DNA of 45,259 nucleotides from Acidimicrobiales bacterium AG-414-N20 (GCA_003214465.1 QCLO01000012.1:1-45259); one strand, 5' to 3'. Numbered from the stretch's first letter, positions 16,524 to 26,510 are shown. Numbers and translations: made by a program. Notes: generated by a model from the sequence alone, not told the origin.

Positions 16524-18080
16524 ATGGTTGATAATTCGATGGCAGATCGTATTGAAGATTTACGACGTCGTAAAGATGAAGCAATAAATGCAGGTCCTGA
16601 TAGGGCTGTAGAACGACAGCATGAAAAGGGAAAGCTTTTAGCGCGCGAAAGAATTGATTATCTTCTTGATCCTGATTCCTTTCATGAGCTCGACATGCTC
16701 GCACGACATCGGGCTCATGAGAGCGGAATCGAAGAGAGACCTTATACAGACGGGGTTATTACAGGTTGGGGAACAATTGATGGACGAAAAGTTTTTCTCT
16801 TTGCTCAAGACTTTACAGTTTTTGGTGGAGCACTTGGAGAAGTTTTTGCCGAAAAGATTCATAAAGTAATGGATTTATCCTTATCAGTAGGCGCACCATT
16901 AATCGGTTTAAACGATGGGGCAGGAGCTCGAATACAAGAAGGGGTTGTTGGTTTAGACGGTTACGGCGGAATTTTCTGGCGGAACGTTCAAGCTTCAGGT
17001 GTGGTGCCTCAAATTAGTGTAATTTTAGGACCTTGCGCTGGGGGGGCTGTTTATAGTCCTGCAATGACAGATTTTATTTTTATGGTTAGAGAAAAATCTC
17101 ATATGTTCATAACAGGTCCTGATGTCGTTAAAACTGTTACAGGTGAAGAAGTTACTTTAGAAGAATTAGGCGGCGCTTCAAGTCATTCGACAAAATCAGG
17201 AGTAGCGACATTTGTTGGTGAAGATGAAAAGCAAGTCCTTGATGAAGTTAAAACTTTGTTATCTTATCTACCCTCTAACAATCTTTCCGAAGTACCTTCA
17301 TTTGACACTGGTGATGATAGAAATCGACTTTGCCCTGAGTTAAATGACTTGTTACCAGATAGTTCAACTCAACCGTACGAAATGAGAGAAATAATACAAA
17401 CGGTGGTCGACGATGGTGAGTTTCTTGAATATCACTCTTCTTGGGCCGCGAATATTGTTTGTGGATTTTCACGTTTAAATGGAAGAAGTGTCGGAGTGGT
17501 GGGAAATCAACCGACTAGATTTGCTGGTGTGCTTGACATCCAAGCATCTGAGAAAGCAGCAAGATTTGTTCGTACTTGTGATGCATTCAATATTCCACTT
17601 ATAACATTTGTCGATGTTCCTGGCTTTTTGCCAGGAGTCGATCAAGAATATGGAGGGATTATTAGACATGGAGCCAAGCTGCTTTATGCCTATTGCGAAG
17701 CTACCGTTCCGCGCATTCAGGTAATAACTCGAAAAGCCTATGGCGGTGCTTATGTAGTTATGGATTCAAAATCAGTTGGATCAGATCTTTCACTCGCATG
17801 GCCGACTGCAGAACTTGCTGTTATGGGACCTCAAGGAGCAGTTGAAATTATTTATCGTCGTGAATTACAAGAGGAAAAAAATCCAGATTTAAAGCGAAAT
17901 GAATTGGTTGAGGATTATCTTGAGCGTTTCGCCAATCCTTATATTGCTGCAGAAAGAGGATTTGTAGATGATGTTATTGATCCGGCAGAGACTCGTAAGC
18001 GATTAATTGATGGATTAGAAATGCTGGCTTCAAAGAGAACTGAAACTCCGCGACGTAAACACGGGAATATCCCACTTTAG
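16524..18080 (+). CDS. pccB: Acyl-CoA carboxylase beta subunit (propionyl-CoA carboxylase-type)
   Basis: Carboxyltransferase subunit that moves CO2 from biotin to propionyl- or acetyl-CoA. It is 518 aa, close to the family size. The N-terminal crotonase half includes GLNDGAGARIQEG and the oxyanion segment ILGPCAGGAVYSPAMTDF; the C-terminal half includes VDVPGFLPGVDQEYGGIIRHGAK and KAYGGAYVVMDSK. ATG 16524 is preceded by a TAACCT box 6 nt upstream (leaderless); ATG 16539 is an alternative. A small epsilon-like gene follows after 6 nt, the actinobacterial arrangement. The biotinylated alpha subunit is not in the window. Confidence 0.92.
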   Translation: MVDNSMADRIEDLRRRKDEAINAGPDRAVERQHEKGKLLARERIDYLLDPDSFHELDMLARHRAHESGIEERPYTDGVITGWGTIDGRKVFLFAQDFTVFGGALGEVFAEKIHKVMDLSLSVGAPLIGLNDGAGARIQEGVVGLDGYGGIFWRNVQASGVVPQISVILGPCAGGAVYSPAMTDFIFMVREKSHMFITGPDVVKTVTGEEVTLEELGGASSHSTKSGVATFVGEDEKQVLDEVKTLLSYLPSNNLSEVPSFDTGDDRNRLCPELNDLLPDSSTQPYEMREIIQTVVDDGEFLEYHSSWAANIVCGFSRLNGRSVGVVGNQPTRFAGVLDIQASEKAARFVRTCDAFNIPLITFVDVPGFLPGVDQEYGGIIRHGAKLLYAYCEATVPRIQVITRKAYGGAYVVMDSKSVGSDLSLAWPTAELAVMGPQGAVEIIYRRELQEEKNPDLKRNELVEDYLERFANPYIAAERGFVDDVIDPAETRKRLIDGLEMLASKRTETPRRKHGNIPL

Positions 18081-18086
18081 GAAATT

Positions 18087-18290
18087 ATGAAAGTTTTAAA
18101 TATTGAAGCAGAGGGTGCTTCTAAGGAAGAGCTAGAAGCGATAAAGATCGCCTTTGAACAAATGGCATCTGACATTTTTTGCACTAATAATGAAAATGAT
18201 CAAGACAGAGAATCAAAAGACTGGAAATTTTCTGGCAGATGGTGGTTAGAAAACGATAATGCTAACTATCAAAGTGGAGTATGGAAATAG
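18087..18290 (+). CDS. Small protein, probable acyl-CoA carboxylase epsilon-like subunit
   Basis: A 67-aa protein starting 6 nt after the carboxylase beta gene. It has a beta-strand-like start (VLNIEAEGASKEELEAIKIAFEQM) resembling the 'E-E-L-A-A' helix of AccE/PccE, an acidic centre, and an aromatic end containing SGRWWLEN and GVWK, like the conserved W/R end of actinobacterial epsilon subunits that bridge alpha and beta carboxylase subunits. Similarity is by pattern and position, not by a strong motif, and this copy is shorter and more acidic than typical. It could instead be an unrelated small ORF, but its tight coupling argues against that. Confidence 0.55.
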   Translation: MKVLNIEAEGASKEELEAIKIAFEQMASDIFCTNNENDQDRESKDWKFSGRWWLENDNANYQSGVWK

Positions 18291-18295
18291 TAACT

Positions 18296-19087
18296 TTATT
18301 CTGTTTCAATAGTTACTGAACGAATAAGCAGTTGCCTTTTTGGGCTACCTCCGTAAGGTGAGGTTTCGTCTTTTTCATATAAGTCCATCATTTTTTTCAG
18401 AACAGATAAGCCTTGTGTATCTGTTTCGCCAAAAACTATGTAGCTACCCTGGTTGTCAAGCAGACTGACTTCCTCTCCCGTAGAAAAGAAAAATTGAGCA
18501 CCAGAACTATTAAGGCCAGATGAGCGTGCCATGATTAATTGGCCAGGCGAATACGTGAAAGGACCTTTTACACCTCCATTACTTAAAGGTAAGAAAAGTC
18601 CTCCTTCATCTGAAATGGTATAACCAGGCCCTTGATCTGACCAATCGTTGGTGTGAGGAGAACCACCCTGAATTATTCCTATAGACGGATCAAGACGAAA
18701 AAGAAGAGTGTTGTCGTAGTAGCCATAGTTAGTCAATACAACAAAATTGTTTGTTGTATTAGGAGTTAGAGAGGTATCTAGAGCAACTCTAATTTCACCC
18801 TCTGTTGTATCGAAAACAGCGGTGTGAGTTTTCTGTGGTTCTATGCAGCGAGGAGGAGGTCTTGTAAAGTCAATAGTTCGCGGAGAAGATTTATCATTTT
18901 TTGGACAATTTGTAGGAAGTATGTTGCTAGAAAATTCGTTATCACCATCTTGGTTGGAATCTGAATTTGAGAAAACGAGTGCAACACCACTTCCTAAGAG
19001 AACAAAAACCAAAAGAGCAGCAGTGATTCTTGTTTTATTAGAATGGTTGCCTGAATTTTCTATCGGGCGGCGAGTTTTTTTAATCAT
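18296..19087 (-). CDS. Membrane-anchored cyclophilin-type peptidyl-prolyl cis-trans isomerase
   Basis: 263 aa. A basic N-terminus is followed by a hydrophobic segment (about residues 23-41, ALLVFVLLGSGVALVF), a low-complexity linker with two cysteines, and a cyclophilin domain from about residue 88. Landmarks: FRLDPSIGIIQGGSP, where canonical proteins have FHRVIPGFMIQGGDP (the catalytic Arg is kept, the His is replaced), then SGAQFFFSTG for the usual GSQFFI. It probably assists folding of exported proteins on the outer face of the membrane. It converges with the epsilon-like gene and diverges from aspartate kinase. Confidence 0.88.
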   Translation of the reverse strand: MIKKTRRPIENSGNHSNKTRITAALLVFVLLGSGVALVFSNSDSNQDGDNEFSSNILPTNCPKNDKSSPRTIDFTRPPPRCIEPQKTHTAVFDTTEGEIRVALDTSLTPNTTNNFVVLTNYGYYDNTLLFRLDPSIGIIQGGSPHTNDWSDQGPGYTISDEGGLFLPLSNGGVKGPFTYSPGQLIMARSSGLNSSGAQFFFSTGEEVSLLDNQGSYIVFGETDTQGLSVLKKMMDLYEKDETSPYGGSPKRQLLIRSVTIETE

Positions 19088-19121
19088 AGATAGATCATAT
19101 TAATTTAAGTTGTTTTAGCAA
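19088..19121 (-). promoter_or_regulatory. Leaderless promoter of the cyclophilin gene
   Basis: Minus strand: TTGCTA (19121-19116), 16-nt spacer, TATGAT (19099-19094), 6 nt to ATG. It has one of the best consensus matches in the window and no ribosome-binding site. Confidence 0.6.
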
Positions 19122-19171
19122 TCTTTAATTTGAGCGAATCTGATGCCTTGAGACCGCTAGCGTAGATGTCT

Positions 19172-20389
19172 ATGGGATTACTTGTTCAAAAGTTTGGCGG
19201 AACTGCAGTAGGAGATCCTGAACGCATACGAGCTGTTGCGGATCATATTGCACGAACTGTTAATAGTGGAAATCAGGTAGTAGTAGTTGTTTCTGCTATG
19301 GGTAAAGAAACTGACGAACTATTGCGTTTAGCTGAAGATGTATCAAGTAAACGGCCAGGTCGTGAAATGGACATGCTTATTACCGCGGGTGAGCGGAAAG
19401 CAATGTCTTTATTGTGCATGGCTCTTCATGATCTAGGAGTTAAAGCGGATTCGTTTACAGGAAGTCAGGCTGGTTTTTTAACTGATACAAATCATCAAAA
19501 TGCCAAAATTCTTGAGGTAAAACCTGACCGTATAGAGAAGGCCTTATCCGAAGGCCGAGTGCCAGTTGTAGGAGGTTCTCAAGGAGTTTCAGTTGATAAT
19601 AACGTTACTTTTTTGGGAAGAGGAGGTTCTGACACGACTGCTGTTGCTATAGCACACGCAGTTAAAGCCGATGCATGCGAATTGTACACAGATGTAACAG
19701 GTGTTTTTACAACTGACCCTCGTGTAGTTCCCTCAGCTCGACTTATGTCAAATGTATCATTTGATGAACTTTTAGAAATGACAGCTACTGGTTGCCCTAA
19801 GCCAGCAATGCGTTCTGTTGAATATGCCCGGACTCATGGAGTTAAATTGCATATTCGTTCGGCATTCACATGGCAAGAAGGAACATGGGTAGGAGAGGAG
19901 AAAATAGAAATGGAACAAGCAATAGTCTCAGCGGTAACTCATGATACTTCTGAGACAAAAATGACAATTTCAGGTGTCCCAGATAAGCCTGGTATAGCTG
20001 CAGGCGTTTTTCGCGCCCTTTCTGATGTTGATGTAAATGTTGACATGATTGTCCAAAACACTTCAGAGGATGGTGTTACTGATATATCTTTCACGGTTCC
20101 ACATGGTGACCTAGAAGTTTCAATGTCGATAGCTGAGAATTTAGTCGGAGAAATTGGAGCATCTGGAGTTTCATCAGATACAGAAGTAGCGAGGGTTACT
20201 GTAATCGGAGCTGGTATGAGGTCAAATCCTGGTGTTGCAGCCTCTATGTTTGAAACTCTTGCCGAAAATGGAATTAATATTCAAATGATTTCAACTTCAG
20301 CGATTCGAATCAGTTGTATGGTTGCAGAAAATCAAATCAATGAAGCTGTCCAAGCACTCCATGAAACTTTTGGATTAGCGGAATCTTGA
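19172..20389 (+). CDS. lysC: Aspartate kinase
   Basis: First enzyme of the aspartate pathway to lysine, threonine and methionine. It has the opening VQKFGGTAVG, the catalytic centre GRGGSDTTAVA, and two C-terminal ACT domains (one starting near MTISGVPDKPGIAAGVF, one near VIGAGMRSNPGVAASMF) for allosteric control. The chosen ATG 19172 gives MGLLVQKFGG, matching the usual start; an ATG two codons upstream (19166) is possible. TAGCGT (19158-19163) is 8 nt before 19172, which fits leaderless expression from that codon. asd, usually adjacent, is 1.9 kb away behind two lipoprotein genes. Confidence 0.93.
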   Translation: MGLLVQKFGGTAVGDPERIRAVADHIARTVNSGNQVVVVVSAMGKETDELLRLAEDVSSKRPGREMDMLITAGERKAMSLLCMALHDLGVKADSFTGSQAGFLTDTNHQNAKILEVKPDRIEKALSEGRVPVVGGSQGVSVDNNVTFLGRGGSDTTAVAIAHAVKADACELYTDVTGVFTTDPRVVPSARLMSNVSFDELLEMTATGCPKPAMRSVEYARTHGVKLHIRSAFTWQEGTWVGEEKIEMEQAIVSAVTHDTSETKMTISGVPDKPGIAAGVFRALSDVDVNVDMIVQNTSEDGVTDISFTVPHGDLEVSMSIAENLVGEIGASGVSSDTEVARVTVIGAGMRSNPGVAASMFETLAENGINIQMISTSAIRISCMVAENQINEAVQALHETFGLAES

Positions 20390-20443
20390 TCTTTCTTTTT
20401 AGTATTTTTCTTCCATTATGAAAAAGCTTTATTAGGTAGAACC

Positions 20444-21460
20444 ATGTTTCGAAGAATTATTTTAAGTGTGTTTCTAATAGCTTGTTTAAGTTGTTGCAGT
20501 TCTCAAGTAACCGTTGACGAAAATAATGATTTCGAAACAATTCAGAAACCTTCAAGTCAAGTCAGTGAATTGAATGATTCTCTACTACAAGGAGATTTCT
20601 CTGTAAATCCCTATCTTTACAACCTTTCTGATTCTCAGATGAGTTGTGTAGTAGATCAACTACTCATTTTTTTCACTCCAGAACAAGTCAGTAATATAAC
20701 TAGTGAAGGTCCCAACAATAAACAAAAAGATGCTGCTCTTTCCGCATTAGAGATATGTGATCTACTAGTGACAATTACAAACTTAGGGATTTTAGAAGGC
20801 ATTAATAATTCCTTCGGAACTTTTCCGAATGATACCGACTGTGTTCTTTCAACAATTAGAGAAAAAGAGTTAGTTCCAATTTTTGAAATTTTGTTTTCTG
20901 AAATTGATTCAACGGAAATGTCTGAAAAAGTAGAAGAAATATTGTTAGAAAGTCGGATATTAGATTTTTTGGTTACTTGTGTATTAGACGCACAATTTGG
21001 CCATTATCAAAACAAAGATTTTTTATGTAGTGGCTTATTCGACCGTATGGCGAAAATGATGACTGGAATAATTCGTAGCGGCATTCAAGTAGAAGAAGGT
21101 CCGACAGTTAATCCTGATTTGTTAAATGAATTGTTTTCGCTATCCGATGAGATTTATATTTGGCTTTCAAAAAATGTTGATATAGCAATTGCAGATGATG
21201 CAGCAATAGTTCGTGATGCATCTATTTATGTTTCAAAAGTGATGATTGAGTCTTTTAAAGATCTAGGAGTTGATGCCGAACCAGAAGAAGTTTTAGAGGC
21301 AATGTTTGTTGCTATCGTCAGACTCGATGCTGAATTGGCAGAGGAAAGAACTTCGATTAATCAAGCGCAAGAAAGATTAGAAAAATATTTAATTTCTGTG
21401 TGTGGTGATTCAGCGGCTTACCTTTTTAATCTGCTGTCTGGAATAGGGCAAAAGATTTGA
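20444..21460 (+). CDS. Uncharacterised secreted lipoprotein, paralogue 1
   Basis: 338 aa, no recognised family. It starts with a basic and hydrophobic signal followed by a Cys-Cys-Ser-Ser stretch (LSCCSS) that can act as a lipoprotein acylation site. The mature protein is acidic, predicted mostly helical, with repeated segments opening with CVV/CVL and closing with a Cys about 50 residues later (MSCVVDQLL..EICDLL; TDCVLSTIRE..VTCVLDAQ). The last 130 residues (FLCSGLFDRM to SVCGD) share a pattern with the next gene's product, including DEIYIWLS and the final Cys-Gly. The next gene's start overlaps the stop by 4 nt. Function unknown; exported, membrane-tethered. Confidence 0.75.
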   Translation: MFRRIILSVFLIACLSCCSSQVTVDENNDFETIQKPSSQVSELNDSLLQGDFSVNPYLYNLSDSQMSCVVDQLLIFFTPEQVSNITSEGPNNKQKDAALSALEICDLLVTITNLGILEGINNSFGTFPNDTDCVLSTIREKELVPIFEILFSEIDSTEMSEKVEEILLESRILDFLVTCVLDAQFGHYQNKDFLCSGLFDRMAKMMTGIIRSGIQVEEGPTVNPDLLNELFSLSDEIYIWLSKNVDIAIADDAAIVRDASIYVSKVMIESFKDLGVDAEPEEVLEAMFVAIVRLDAELAEERTSINQAQERLEKYLISVCGDSAAYLFNLLSGIGQKI

Positions 21461-22194
21461 AAACATCAATTAGATCAAAAAAATTTATCTCATGGATTTT
21501 TATATTCTCACTTTTAACAGGCTGCGGAGCCAGTCTTCGTAGTTCTGAAAAAGTTCAAAATGAACCATTAGAAGCTTTGACAAAACCAGACAACAAAGAA
21601 AATCAAATTCTTCCGGCAAACGAAGAAAATTCTTCTACGCAAAGTTTCACTCCACTTCCTAACTATGAACCTTTAACCACGGAAATCCCAGAAGGTTTCT
21701 GTCTTGCTCTAGCGGAAAAATCTGCTCAACTGATGATTGAAATTGAAAAAGAGTTGTTTTCTGCAGATACAAGTGAAGCCAAAATCTTACAGGAATTAAT
21801 ACTCACCTCTGAAGAGTTAGTTAGATGGTTATCAGCACGCGTTCCTTTTGTAGTAGCTAATGAAATTTTTGAGCTGGTTTCTTTTTACGAGGAATTAGCT
21901 GAAAAATTAAAGTCGGTTGATCCCCAAAATTCTACTCCTGTTCGCATTCAAGTCTTAATTTCTTCTTCTTTCCTCTCTTTAGATTCGGTAAGCCTTGAAT
22001 CTTTTTTAAATGCTTCAAATCAATTAGGTTTATATGTCGATAATTCTTGTGGCCCTGGATATCCGTTATTAACCACATTTACTAATTTAGTTTCTAATCA
22101 AAAGGTAAATAATTTAGAACAGTCGGAGAACGTTATTAATGATTTTCTTAATATTTGGCCTAATGAAGAAAAAGAAAATATTGTTACAAACTAA
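21457..22194 (+). CDS. Uncharacterised secreted lipoprotein, paralogue 2
   Basis: 245 aa from TTG 21457, whose last two bases start the previous stop codon TGA, so translation is coupled. A signal sequence ends in the lipobox LLTGC (about residue 23), followed by a Asn/Glu/Ser-rich linker and a helical domain. The domain (GFCLALAEK to DNSCGPG) aligns with the C-terminal domain of the upstream protein: EELVRWLSARV versus DEIYIWLSKNV, similar spacing, and Cys at both ends. It has no known family I can name. The pair sits between aspartate kinase and asd and could be a processed, cell-surface pair of paralogous partners. Confidence 0.72.
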   Translation: MKTSIRSKKFISWIFIFSLLTGCGASLRSSEKVQNEPLEALTKPDNKENQILPANEENSSTQSFTPLPNYEPLTTEIPEGFCLALAEKSAQLMIEIEKELFSADTSEAKILQELILTSEELVRWLSARVPFVVANEIFELVSFYEELAEKLKSVDPQNSTPVRIQVLISSSFLSLDSVSLESFLNASNQLGLYVDNSCGPGYPLLTTFTNLVSNQKVNNLEQSENVINDFLNIWPNEEKENIVTN

Positions 22195-22228
22195 TTTTCT
22201 AAAAATTTATTAAAAACAGTTAAAAATT

Positions 22229-23283
<1,055 letters not shown>

Positions 23284-23305
23284 GATAAGAAAGAAAGGTT
23301 TACTT

Positions 23306-24394
23306 ATGAAAGTCGGAATTACACTTCCCGCTCAATTTCCATTTGGAAGTACAGAACAAATGCTTCCGATTTATGAGGAAATGGGAGCTGACTCATACTG
23401 GGCTCCAGATCATTTACTAGGAGTATTTCACCCGGCTTTATGGTCAGAGACACCTCTCTCAGCATTAGCAGCCGACCCAGATGCTTTTTATGATCCATTT
23501 GTTTATGGAGCACGGATTTCAACTATGACTGATAAAACGTATGGAATTTCAGTAACCGATTCAACTCGTCGAAGAGCAGCAGATCTAGCGCGTACGGCAC
23601 TTTCACTTAATGATTTAATCCCTGGAGGATTCATTTTGGGAATGGGTTCAGGGGAAGCTGAAAGTCTTCTTCCTTTTGGGTACCCTTTCGATAAACCTGT
23701 AGGAATTTTTGAAGAGTGTCTTATTGAGTTGCGTTCTTTACTTGATGACGGTCATATGCCCGACAATAAGATTGGCCGTATGGGCTTACCTTTAGAAGCT
23801 GAAGGTAGAGGTAAACCAGCTGTCTGGATCGCTGGACATGGACCAAGAATGTTGCGTTTGACTGGCCAGTACGGTGATGGTTGGATCCCAGCATGGTGGT
23901 TATCACCTAAAGAATATGAAGACAAGCTTTCAATTATCGCTGAGCATGCAAAGTCATTTGGAAGACCTGTTCCAGAAGCCTCTTATCTAGCATTTATTTT
24001 GTTTTGTGAATCAATGGATAAAGCTGAAGAAATGTTTGAAAAAGAACCATTGGGTAAACTTTTCGGTCTTTTTGCGATGGGTGAGATTTGGGAAGAGCAT
24101 GGTCTTGAGCATCCTTTAGGAAATGATTCAAAAGGTTTTATAGATGTGATCATTCATGATTTAAATGCAGATGATTTAAGAGATTTGGCACCAACAATTC
24201 CTTTTGAGATGGTAAAAAAAGTAGTTTTTGTAGGAAACGCACAAGAACTAGGTAAACAATTTGAAGGATATGCAAAAGCCGGTTTAGAACATTTGGTAGT
24301 TGGAAATCTCACAGGTGTTGTGGGCGGAATGGATGAGATAATAGCCAGAGGGATGGAATTACCTCAGCTAATGTCTGTACTTAAAGAACTCTAA
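23306..24394 (+). CDS. LLM-class (luciferase-like) oxidoreductase, probably F420-dependent
   Basis: TIM-barrel luciferase-like flavin/F420 enzyme, 362 aa. Diagnostic features are MKVGITLPAQFP at the start, SYWAPDHL, GFILGMGSGEAES with the cofactor-binding glycines (about residue 110), and AVWIAGHGPRMLRLTGQYGDGWIP near residue 175. The last of these is typical of F420-dependent members such as the phthiodiolone reductase/glucose-6-phosphate dehydrogenase group in actinobacteria. The substrate is unknown. It lies 22 nt after asd. F420 use is inferred from the subgroup, since FMN-dependent monooxygenases share the fold. Confidence 0.88.
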   Translation: MKVGITLPAQFPFGSTEQMLPIYEEMGADSYWAPDHLLGVFHPALWSETPLSALAADPDAFYDPFVYGARISTMTDKTYGISVTDSTRRRAADLARTALSLNDLIPGGFILGMGSGEAESLLPFGYPFDKPVGIFEECLIELRSLLDDGHMPDNKIGRMGLPLEAEGRGKPAVWIAGHGPRMLRLTGQYGDGWIPAWWLSPKEYEDKLSIIAEHAKSFGRPVPEASYLAFILFCESMDKAEEMFEKEPLGKLFGLFAMGEIWEEHGLEHPLGNDSKGFIDVIIHDLNADDLRDLAPTIPFEMVKKVVFVGNAQELGKQFEGYAKAGLEHLVVGNLTGVVGGMDEIIARGMELPQLMSVLKEL

Positions 24395-24400
24395 ATTTTT

Positions 24401-24652
24401 TTAGGGCGGATTTTTCACATAACGTTCCATCGCCGTTTCAAGAGACAAGTCAAGCTGATTGGCAATACTAGCTAACCAAGCTAAAACATCAGCTAACTCA
24501 TGGAGTTGATCTTCTCGTGATCCTTTTCTAACGGCCTGAGCTAGTTCTCCGACTTCTTCACACAACCATGCAACTGTTGAGGGAAGACCACGGTTTCTAT
24601 CATCTTCTCCATATAGATTTTCCATCAAGTTCTGTAATTGATTTAGGTCCAT
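24401..24652 (-). CDS. MazG-like nucleotide pyrophosphohydrolase
   Basis: Small all-alpha NTP pyrophosphohydrolase, 83 aa, single-domain. It has the metal-binding pattern EExxE...ExxD as E32, E33, E36 (CEEVGELAQA) and E52, D55 (HELADVLAWL). It probably removes damaged or non-canonical nucleoside triphosphates from the pool. It converges with the LLM oxidoreductase gene (7 nt apart). A TACGGT box 6 nt before the start codon and the absence of a ribosome-binding site indicate leaderless expression. Confidence 0.88.
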   Translation of the reverse strand: MDLNQLQNLMENLYGEDDRNRGLPSTVAWLCEEVGELAQAVRKGSREDQLHELADVLAWLASIANQLDLSLETAMERYVKNPP

Positions 24653-24687
24653 TTAAGAACCGTAATATGAGTAGGTAAAACTTTCAG
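24653..24687 (-). promoter_or_regulatory. Leaderless promoter of the MazG-like gene
   Basis: Minus strand: CTGAAA (24687-24682), 17-nt spacer, TACGGT (24664-24659), 6 nt to ATG. Confidence 0.5.
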
Positions 24688-24730
24688 GTATCCCCGTGTT
24701 AAGAGCTTTTTTGGTACACAATCTCATTTA

Positions 24731-25030
24731 ATGATTTCAGATAGCGAAGCTAAAAATCTTCTACTCGCACTAGATGCGCTAGACGAATTGGAACAAGCGG
24801 CTCTAAAGATGGTCAGAGCTGAAATTGAATGTGGACCTGTTATAGATGGTCTGATGGCTGACCCATTAACAGAAGGATCGCGATTAGACCTTCTTTATGT
24901 AGTTGATACGTTAGTCACAGACTTATTGACTGCTATGGGAAGACGCAGAACCGTTGGAACGTTACTCCAAGAAGCACCAGCAAGTTCAGCTCGTGATGCA
25001 TTGACAGCGCATTTATCTGAACAAAATTAA
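24731..25030 (+). CDS. Hypothetical small helical protein
   Basis: 99 aa, no family I can name. The N-terminal half is a Leu/Ala/Glu-rich helical stretch (LLLALDALDELEQAAL), the middle carries ECGPVIDGLMADPLTEGSR, and the C-terminal half is again helical with MGRRRTV. No cysteine motif beyond a single Cys, no signal peptide and no membrane segment, so it is probably a soluble cytoplasmic protein. It is divergent from the MazG-like gene and converges with the YbaK-like gene. It might act with the MazG-like gene, but only position suggests this. Confidence 0.6.
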   Translation: MISDSEAKNLLLALDALDELEQAALKMVRAEIECGPVIDGLMADPLTEGSRLDLLYVVDTLVTDLLTAMGRRRTVGTLLQEAPASSARDALTAHLSEQN

Positions 25031-25034
25031 AGAA

Positions 25035-25547
25035 TTAAGAAGCCTCAGGCAATTTTGCTAAATTTTCAATGACTTCTACATTTGTAAGATTTAGAAGAGC
25101 ATCTGGATTTATCTTTATTTTCTGATCCCGACTTCCACCCCCCACGATTATTGAAGCCCTTTCCATAACTGCTTCATCTATCCAGATGGGTAGAGGTGAG
25201 GGAAGACCAAAAGGCGTTACCCCGCCGACTATCATCCCTGTAATATTTTCAGTTTCCTCACCACCAGCGAAAGAAGCTTTTTTTGTCCCTAACTTTTTAC
25301 GTATCACACCGTTTACGTCAAGTTTATGTGTCGCCAATACGAGACATAAAGTAAAAATTTTTGGATCCGATTTCCCAACGACCAAAATCGCGTTAGCTGA
25401 ATCTTGGGGAGAAATTCCATAATTCTCACAAAAGCTGGCTGTATCAGCTAAATCAGGATCGCAAGGCATAATTTCATAATCGACTTTTAAGTGATTCAGC
25501 TCCGAGACTACTGCGTAACTCGAATCAGATTTTTTAGATTCATTCAT
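25035..25547 (-). CDS. YbaK/prolyl-tRNA editing-domain protein
   Basis: Aminoacyl-tRNA editing (YbaK/EbsC/ProX) family, 170 aa. Diagnostic blocks: VNGVIRKKLGTKKASFAGGEE at mid-protein with the catalytic-type Lys, TGMIVGGVTPFGLP, and GGGSRDQKI. Such proteins deacylate mischarged tRNA (for example Cys-tRNA(Pro)) or clear D-amino acids. The typical family length is about 150-175 aa, so it looks complete. A TAGAGT box lies 4 nt before the ATG. It is close to the DMT transporter gene on the same strand (26 nt), possibly the same operon. Confidence 0.88.
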   Translation of the reverse strand: MNESKKSDSSYAVVSELNHLKVDYEIMPCDPDLADTASFCENYGISPQDSANAILVVGKSDPKIFTLCLVLATHKLDVNGVIRKKLGTKKASFAGGEETENITGMIVGGVTPFGLPSPLPIWIDEAVMERASIIVGGGSRDQKIKINPDALLNLTNVEVIENLAKLPEAS

Positions 25548-25573
25548 AGGAACTCTAAGGTATTACTAAAAAT

Positions 25574-26440
25574 TTACTTATTTGATCTAATTCCATAAAA
25601 AACAGAAGAAAGGACTAAAAATCCTCCGATAAAAGTCGTAACTTCAGGAACTTCATCAAACCACAGCCATACCCAAAGAGAAGCGAAGATAGTTTCTACC
25701 GGAGTAAACATGCTTACTTCTGCAGCTGAAGCATGTCTTGTAGCGGAAACCATGCATATTCGCGCAATCGGTCCTACAAACAAACCCATCCCCAGAGTAC
25801 ACAAAAGAGCACGTTTATCTAATGTGTCGAATTGAGCTGGGATAAAAGTAAAAAACATAATAAAAATTGGTGCAATCAAAACAACAAGAGTTCTGGACAT
25901 TTCTTTGAAATGTCTCCAAATAACAAGATTGGTGCTAAAAACTAAGATTGCTAGAAGAGCCATTAGATCTCCATCGAGACCTCCAGTGGCTAAAGAACCT
26001 GAAACAATTATTAGGATTCCAAAAAATGTCCCACTTATAGCTTTCCAGATTCTCCCAGAAGTATTTTCACCTATAGCAAATTTGGCAATTAAAGCAGCAA
26101 AAATCGGAGCACCGGCAATAATGGTTACAACGTTTGCGACTGCAGTTCTCGTTACAGCTTGAATGAATGCAGTAGTTCCGATAGCTGCCAGAGCTGAAGA
26201 GATGAAGAGTGGCCATCTATAGTTTTTAATTTCTGACGCTAAGTTTTTACCTACTGTCTTCCAGACAATTACGGACATTGAAGGAACAGAAAAAACACCA
26301 ACAAAAAAAGCGATAGTCCAACCATCTATTTCAGCAACTCGTGTGAACAAAGAGTCCGTTGAAACAATAAACATCCCACTGGCAGACAAAAATAAACCGA
26401 AAGGTCTACCTGAACGGGAGAACTGTTTTATTTTTCTCAT
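25574..26440 (-). CDS. EamA/DMT-family membrane transporter
   Basis: Drug/metabolite transporter superfamily permease, 288 aa with about ten hydrophobic segments in two EamA repeats (about residues 15-140 and 150-285). Landmarks include SALAAIGTTAFIQAV and FTPVETIFASLWVWLWF in the second repeat, where EamA proteins have the conserved PV-A-L helix. It likely exports amino acids, metabolites or drugs; the substrate cannot be told. The start codon is preceded by TAAAGT and 5 nt, in line with leaderless expression. It is upstream of the YbaK-like gene and divergent from the sulfatase at 26511. Confidence 0.85.
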   Translation of the reverse strand: MRKIKQFSRSGRPFGLFLSASGMFIVSTDSLFTRVAEIDGWTIAFFVGVFSVPSMSVIVWKTVGKNLASEIKNYRWPLFISSALAAIGTTAFIQAVTRTAVANVVTIIAGAPIFAALIAKFAIGENTSGRIWKAISGTFFGILIIVSGSLATGGLDGDLMALLAILVFSTNLVIWRHFKEMSRTLVVLIAPIFIMFFTFIPAQFDTLDKRALLCTLGMGLFVGPIARICMVSATRHASAAEVSMFTPVETIFASLWVWLWFDEVPEVTTFIGGFLVLSSVFYGIRSNK

Positions 26441-26510
26441 CGGGGGACTTTACCTTGAAGCCCGATCAGGACACATGCTTTTCTATCTGAAAAGATTTAT
26501 ATGAATAACA

